Shown here: positions 58,307 to 64,000 of the stretch, in pieces
Numbering within the stretch: position 1 is the first letter of the stretch
Layout of the letters: every line of letters begins with the position of its first letter
Assembly: GCA_002900995.3 (NCBI GenBank)
Contig: CM035312.1
Location: 2,519,217 to 2,583,216, forward strand
Length of the DNA: 64,000 nt
Source of the DNA: Ganoderma boninense
Taxonomy: Eukaryota > Basidiomycota > Agaricomycetes > Polyporales > Polyporaceae
Direction: 5' to 3'
Notes under the pieces: model-generated
Told to the model about the DNA's origin: nothing
Databases searched by the model: none
Seen by the model: the letters and a program-made list of their open reading frames with translations, nothing else
Position numbers and translations under genes: made by a program

Positions 58307-60019
58307 TCACCGCTTGGCGAGGGACCTGCCAGGCGCCTCGTTTGAGTCCCGATCCCAGTCCTACAAGGCGGGCGCCATCGTCAGCATGCACGAGCTGAGG
58401 AGAGGGAGATGAGGAGTGAGGACGCACCTGTGCCTTGTCGACCTCGTGTGTGATGTGGATGGTGAGGGGCGGCTGGCCAGCCTCGACGGCGCCAAGGTGG
58501 TTGCTGACGAGGTGGTTGCTCATCGCGCCGGGGCGGCTGATGGACGAGAGCGAGACGCTGTTGGACATCTTCGCCTGCGCCTTCTGCGAGATCACGCGCG
58601 AGTTGAGCGACGTCATGAACGTGTTCGAGTACACTGCAAGGCACAGGAATGCGCGTCAGCGACCCATGCGGCATGCGATCGCGCAAAAGCAGCTACAACT
58701 GACCTTTGCTCAGGATGGTCGCACTGCGGAGAAGGGGAAGGGGGCGGCGGTCAGGACATCGCCATGCTTGGAGGAAGAGGGGGTGCTTACAAGGCGAGGT
58801 GGAGACCCGTCTCCGGCAAGCCGAGGAAGAACGCGAGCTCGAGCAGGGCGGTGACCGCACATGCCAACCCGGTCTCGACCGTAAGCTTCATCAGCCTGTT
58901 GACGATGGACTCGCTGCGCTGGAAAGTGAAAGACTGCCGCTTCGCCGAGTAGAGCTGTGCATCATCGCATGTAGTCAGTTACCCGTCGGCAAAAGCATGG
59001 GCTGCCGAGCATGGGGGACGCACCAGGAAGAACATCGACACCATGATCACAATGTCCGTGAAGGCACCGACTCCGAGCCACAGCTACAGTGCACCGTCAA
59101 CAACCATCGCCGCCTGAAGGAGCCGGGTGGGAAGCTTACGATGCAAAGCGAGTACATCGCGGGCTCGTGGAACGAGTTAAGGTCCTTCTTGTAAATGAAC
59201 TAGAACGCCGCCCATCAGCGTTTGGCTTCACGAAGTGATAGCGGGATGTCCGCTCACCATAATAGCAAATATAATCGCGCCCAAGGCAGACGCAAGGCCG
59301 GTCTGGAGGTACCGCGGTCAATGAAGGCTGCGCACACATGCACGAGGGCTTGGGCTACTCACGAGGCCGATCGCGGCTGGGACTATCCTCCACTTTCCAA
59401 GGCGGTAGATCCTCCATGCATAGAAGAATTGGACGGATGCAGATACTAGGCAAGTAGCACATGCGGGTGAGTTCAAGCAAGGAGACGGTGTATATGGGAC
59501 AGGAGCTGCGTGCGATACTCACTGACGCCGGATAGGAAAGGTGTAGCAGCGAAAGACCAGCCAGGGAACTCGATGTTGACGGGGCGGCCCCAACCGGCTA
59601 CGAGGACCTGCCATCCAACTGCTGCGACGACGATGCTTTGGAAGACGTCGAGGAAGAAGATGCCGTAGACGGCCAGTTGGATGGACAGAGGATCGCGAGA
59701 GAACGAAGTGTGGTAAATGTCTAGGGAGGGCGGTGAGGATGATAGGACCACGGAACGGAGGAGAAGCATACACAGTTGGACGATGGTGACTCCAAATAGC
59801 ATCCAGGCCAAGAGAGGTCCGACATACTGGAGTATCAGATGGTGAGCACGGCGAGAAGAAGGGCATGGGGAAGGAAGGGACGCACGATTGGGCCAATCCT
59901 GTGAAGGTGGTGAGGTCATGATCAGCACGAGCGGGACAATGGTGATGAGAAGGAGGAGTGGGTGCGTACAGGAGGAGAGTGGCGGTGGCGAGTGGTGGCT
60001 GGTCTACAGAGTCTGCCAT
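58307..60019 (-). CDS. DUF6534-type seven-helix membrane protein C
   Basis: Start MADSVDQPPLATATLLL at 60019, stop at 58307-58309 after DWDRDSNEAPGRSLAKR. Blocks: VGPLLAWMLFGVTIVQL, YIYHTSFSRDPLSIQLAVY, FFLDVFQSIVVAAVGWQVLV, FPGWSFAATPFLSGV, SVQFFYAWRIYRLGKW, KKDLNSFHEPAMYSLCIV, VNRLMKLTVETGLACAVTAL, LPETGLHLAL, VYSNTFMTSLNSR. It has the same exon pattern as A and B, including the last short exon opening with DW. Six to seven helices are predicted from hydrophobicity. The tail differs from A and B by a Ser/His-rich insert (MSNHLVSNHLGAVEAGQPP). It is divergent with GMC-2, repeating the A/GMC-1 layout in opposite orientation. Function unknown. Confidence 0.85.
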
Positions 60020-61068
60020 GGTCGGAAGGGGACGGAAGAGGGTCAGAAAACGACGAAGGAGAGACGAGGAAACTATAAGGGAACGGCGGGGGTGGCCGAT
60101 CTACGGTAGCATGAGAGGGAGGGGGTGCTAAGTAAGAAGTATGGATTGGGAGCATGATTTGGTCCTGGATGAGCCTGAGAACGGGCAGGGCTTCGGAGAT
60201 CAATGTTTCAAGATCTGAAGTGGAAGAGGATTAGGTGAGGCGGGTACCCATGGAGAGGGGAGTGCAGTAAATCCGGTGCCTGTGCGATAGGTGATGGGAA
60301 ACATTGACCAGAAGCGCAGGATCAGGCGTCCGCGTCATAGCCGAAGGTGTTGTGGACCTGCCCGATAGGTAGTAGGTGGGAGCCTGTGGGAGAGGAGGTG
60401 AGTCTGACTTCGAAAAGAATGTTGTGGGAGATCTGTACGCCGTGTCGGGCCTCCACTCGGTCCGTGGGTGAAAGAAGGAGGCCGAAGAGGGGGATTGAAT
60501 TGCGGAGGTGAGGATTGCATCAGAGAGATGATGGCCAACGTAAGATCTGAGAAGCCTGTGGCCGACTGTCGAGGAGTCCAGTGCCCCGTCCATGCATACC
60601 CGCATCGCGAAGATGTGCAGAACATTGCATTGCGGAGGCATTCGACGCGGCGGCCGTGAGCTGGACGTGTGCGCCAAACCAGTCGGCCTTTAACCGCCCG
60701 GACCGATCCGCGCTGCTCTTGGGCAATCCTGGTCCACGCGCAATCTCTGGCCTCCGCAAACAGCGGGGGGGTGAGGGGAGCCAATGGGCGGGAGGCGGGT
60801 GAAACGTGAGGTGGTCGTCCTGTGCCATTCTGCTGGGCATCTTCTGCTGCAGATCCTGATCATGATTCCTATGGCTACTCTTAGCAAATGTCGCCCGATG
60901 CACTGCCCAGGTCCGTCTCGAGCTCGCCGCATCCCTCTCCCGGCCCCCTCGCCAGCCAATCCACTCCCACTCTCTTCGGCCCCGGCATCTCAGCCCTTTC
61001 CGGCTCTCCTCGTCCCAATCACTTGCTTCCCTCCAGCTCTCCCTCTCAGCACAGCAATCCAACAGTTG

Positions 61069-61090
61069 AACGTTTCAACGTTGAAACGTT
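61069..61090. promoter_or_regulatory. Perfect 22-bp palindrome upstream of GMC-2
   Basis: The half-site AACGTTTCAAC is followed at once by its exact reverse complement. It is embedded in further GTTGAA/ACGTTGA repeats and lies about 560 bp before the GMC-2 start and 1.05 kb before DUF6534-C. A dimeric factor site is plausible. I did not find the same palindrome in the GMC-1/DUF6534-A spacer. Confidence 0.5.
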
Positions 61091-61587
61091 GACTCCTCGT
61101 CCCCAATTCAGCCAGTGCTCATCCCCGGGCGTGTCCCACGTGTGACCATCTCCTCCAGTCTACTCATCCTCACCGCATTCCGTGCCCCTTCTCAGTCCTC
61201 TGTCCTGTCTGAGGCTGTCAGCCCTGACTGCTCCGGCCCCTCATCATTCTTCCAACTCCTTCCACCATTTATATTCATCACTTCTCTGCTCCAGCGTGCC
61301 TCTGAATTCCAATCCTTGGTCACCGCAGACCTTCCACACCGATCCTTTTATCTCCTCCGATGACAAGCCCCCGTGATGTATCAGATCTCGAAGCCCTCCC
61401 GTGGCGTCTCCTTCTTTCCAAAGAACCCCGCAAACTGGTGGCAACCCCTCAACTGACCCATCCATGAATTGGTCTCTCTCCCCGCAGTATGTTCCTACCC
61501 CAGACCGACCCTAGTCCGGCCTCCCCGTCCCCTATCGACATGACTACATCGATAACCATACGGCTTCTATCAATACCGCCTCTCTGT

Positions 61588-61597
61588 CCTATATAAC
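61588..61597 (+). promoter_or_regulatory. TATA box of GMC-2
   Basis: CCTATATAAC about 55-64 bp upstream of the ATG at 61652. Identical in sequence and distance to the GMC-1 box. Confidence 0.65.
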
Positions 61598-61651
61598 CCG
61601 CTACTACTCCTTCCCACCCTTCACGTCCCCCAACTACAATCTTGACTCAAC

Positions 61652-64000
61652 ATGGACCAAAAGCTCGCCTCCATCTCTGATGTCGCCGACAAGTCCTTCG
61701 ACTTTGTCATAGTCGGTACGTACTCCGCCGCCTTCACCTCTCTCCCCTCCGCTAGCTGACATGTCCATCACTCTCGCCGGGAATCTGCAGGTGGAGGAGT
61801 AAGCGCCGCGCCCTCTTCTCCGTTGGGTATCCACATGTCTCTGACACAGGTTTCTTGAGGTCGCGGGATGTGCCCTTGCTGCTCGCCTCTCCGAGAATCC
61901 CAGCATCACCGTTGCCCTCCTTGAAGCGGGAAACGCACACATCGATGACCCCTTCATCAGTGCGTCTCCGTTCCTGTCCGCGCCCCGCGCTGCGCAAATC
62001 CCACGGAACACCGAACTCTGAGCGCTGACTCTTCTGACATCGCGACCGCACAGCCTCCCCCGACGGGTGGATGAGGCAGCTCTTCAACCCCGAGTACGAC
62101 TACGTCTACCGCACCGTGCCCCAGAAGAACTCCAAGAACGCCGTCACGACGCCCGATGGCGCACCTGATCCCAGCTTCTACTGGACCCGGTCAGCACTCC
62201 ACATTCACATTCATAGCACCCCCTGCGCGGCATCCGACTGACCATGACCTGTTCTTGTGGGTCTCCAGCGGCAAGGGCCTTGGCGGCAGCTCTGCGATCA
62301 ACTTCTTGATGTGGACCCGGCCCCAGCGCGAGGAGATTGATGGTCAGCGCTTCCCAAATACTTCATGCGTCTTGTGCCAGTGGAGCTAACGGAAGCAAAA
62401 ACAAAAAACAAAAACATACGACAATGAACAGCTATTGAGGCCCTCGGCAACTCCGGCTGGAACTGGGCCCGATACTTCGAGGCCGCGAAGAAGTCCGAGA
62501 GGTAGGTCGGATCGAACTTTATTTGTCCGTCTAAGTCTTGTGCGCTGCTGCTCACCTTGGCGCCGTGGCGCCGTGTTCAGCTTCCATGCTGTCACGCACA
62601 CCAACGACTCCGAGTACGCCAACAAGTACAGCGCGGAGTCGGTCGGCTCTTCTGGTCAGTCCGAGTCGTCTCTCGCTCCCGGGTTGTGCTGCATGTATCT
62701 CATGATGTGAAACAGGGCCCCTCCCTATCTCCTTCAACAAGACTGTCTCTGGCGCCGAGTCGCGCTTCCAAAAGGTGACGAGAATCCGCGGATTGACAAG
62801 TGAGCGGAGGATCTAACTGTGACTAGGCGCTGAACTCCTTCGGTATCAACACCATCGACGATAGCGTAAGTGGCTCTGTCGTCCAATCACTGCGGGGATC
62901 GTCGCTGACACCCATTGGTGGGTTTTAACAGCTTGGTGGAGCGGTGCGTCTCGTCTCGTTATGAAAAAAAGGAACCAAAACAGCAACAACCTAGCGCTCA
63001 TTCTGACCGTTCTACAGCATGCCGGTACTTTTAAGTGTGCGTCAACCGTCGATGGGCGCACGGGAACCCGTAGCACATCAGCTTCGGTGCGGTTTCGGTT
63101 TCACGATCTCCCCTTACGTGTTTCGCATGCTCACTAGTAATTGCTCCCCAGGCGTACCTCTTCCCCGTGCTCGACCGCCCGAACCTGAAGGTTTTGACGG
63201 GGGCCACCGTGCACCGCCTCGTGACCTCCAAGCACGCCGACGGCCTCGCCGCCACCGGCGCCGAGTTCGCGCACGGCGACAAGGTCTACACCGTCAACGC
63301 GGCCAAGGAGGTCATCCTTTGTGCGGGGTAAGGTCCAGTCCATTCCAGTCCGCCCCCTGATAACCATCGCGCACATCGAGGTTGACTGCTTCTGCTTCTG
63401 CTTCTGCTTCTGCAGCACCATCAAGTCCCCACACGTCCTCGAGCTCAGCGGCATCGGGGCCCGTGCGACCCTGGAGGCCGCGAAGATCCCCGTTCAGGTC
63501 GATCTCCCCACCGTCGGCGAGAACCTCCAGGACCACATCATCTTCTGCGGGAACATGTGGCGTACGTCCCTTTGCACCTTCCACGGGACCGAAAACTGAA
63601 TTCCCTGTCCCTTCGCAGAGATGAAGGACGGCCACAACTTCGTTACCAGCGACTCGCTCACCGCCCCCGAGCTCCAGGCCAAGCTCCAGGAGGTCTTGTG
63701 CGTCCCTCATTTCCCTCTCCCCGACCTCACCACACAGCCTAAAGCACGAGCCACAGCACCGGAGTCGCGGGACCCGTCGCGCTCGCGACGACGGGCGTGA
63801 CCTTCCTGCCGCTCAAGACCGTCTCGGAGCGCGCGGCGGCGCTCGTCGAGCAGGCCGAGCGCGCGATCGCGAGCAAGGCGGACACGCTCGCGCCTGGGCT
63901 CAAGGAGCAGTACGCGACGACCCTCGCGCTGCACAAGTCGGACAACGTGCCCGCGGTCGAGTTCATCGTCTTCCCGTTCAACCCGCACCCGACCGGTTCG
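61652..64000 (+). CDS. GMC oxidoreductase (aryl-alcohol oxidase-like), GMC-2, 3' end outside window
   Basis: Paralogue of GMC-1 with the same exon pattern. Start MDQKLASISDVADKSFDFVI. The FAD motif is split by an 8-nt micro-exon (61791-61798, GTGGAGGA) giving VGG(G)..AGCALAARL. Then LLEAGN, DGWMRQLFNPEYDYVYRTVP, GKGLGGSSAINFLMW, a 12-nt micro-exon (62932-62943) encoding LGGA, SASAYLFPVLDRPNLKVLTG, GTIKSPHVLELSGIG, VQVDLPTVGENLQDH and SDNVPAVEFIVFPFNPHP at the window end. The C-terminal catalytic His pair is not reached. All 14 visible joins keep frame. No secretion signal is evident. Divergent with DUF6534-C. Oxidises an unidentified alcohol or polyol with O2 (family knowledge). Confidence 0.9.

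Larger units (their letters stand above)
60020..61651. other. Divergent intergenic region between DUF6534-C and GMC-2
   Basis: A 1.6-kb head-to-head spacer, probably regulatory for both genes. It contains the 22-bp palindrome at 61069-61090 and the GMC-2 TATA box at 61588-61597. No gene seen; open frames here are Pro/Ser-rich artefacts of pyrimidine-rich sequence. Confidence 0.55.

Overview
The window looks like Agaricomycete (mushroom-forming basidiomycete) nuclear DNA, probably from a wood-decay lineage. It is GC-rich, and its genes are cut by many GT-AG introns of about 50-65 nt. The gene content (GMC alcohol oxidases, DUF6534 seven-helix membrane proteins, a TPMT-type methyltransferase, a polyketide synthase with a reductase terminus, a two-step fungal flavin monooxygenase) is typical of that group. 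There is a 100-N scaffold gap at 6142-6241. I could not run any search. All family names come from motifs read in the translated exons.

Layout. (1) 1-32.4 kb is accessory and looks like a secondary-metabolite locus. A 5'-truncated polyketide synthase copy (PKS-1, +) runs to about 5.85 kb, where its homology stops shortly before the gap. A second copy (PKS-2, -) lies at 19.2-27.5 kb. The two form an inverted repeat of about 5.85 kb that includes the introns. Between them lie a possible truncated gene, a TPMT-like methyltransferase (-), a GMC oxidoreductase (GMC-1, -) and two DUF6534 membrane proteins (A and B, +). A Baeyer-Villiger-like flavin monooxygenase (-) follows PKS-2. (2) 32.4-37.1 kb shows no gene. 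(3) 37.1-55 kb is a compact housekeeping block: ribosomal protein eL38, a class II myosin heavy chain, a site-2-protease-like M50 peptidase, the U3 processome WD40 protein Pwp2, and an F-BAR/SH3 cytokinesis protein. (4) 55-64 kb returns to the accessory theme: a third DUF6534 gene (C, -) and a second GMC oxidoreductase (GMC-2, +, cut by the window end).

How it may work together (inference). The PKS would build a partially reduced chain (KS-AT-DH-degenerate ER-KR-ACP) and release it with the C-terminal thioester reductase as an aldehyde or alcohol. The GMC oxidase, methyltransferase and flavin monooxygenase are plausible tailoring enzymes. DUF6534-A/GMC-1 and DUF6534-C/GMC-2 are each arranged head to head across 1.3-1.6 kb, which suggests a duplicated, co-regulated module of membrane protein plus oxidase.

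Main cautions. PKS-1 lacks the end of its reductase domain. PKS-2 has a 1-nt deletion in its dehydratase domain. Pwp2 and the site-2 protease, both conserved genes, also each carry an apparent 1-nt frameshift. Assembly indels are therefore a serious alternative to real pseudogenisation. The two PKS copies are nearly identical over most of their length but clearly diverged in a patch covering the ketoreductase, which looks like a gene-conversion mosaic.
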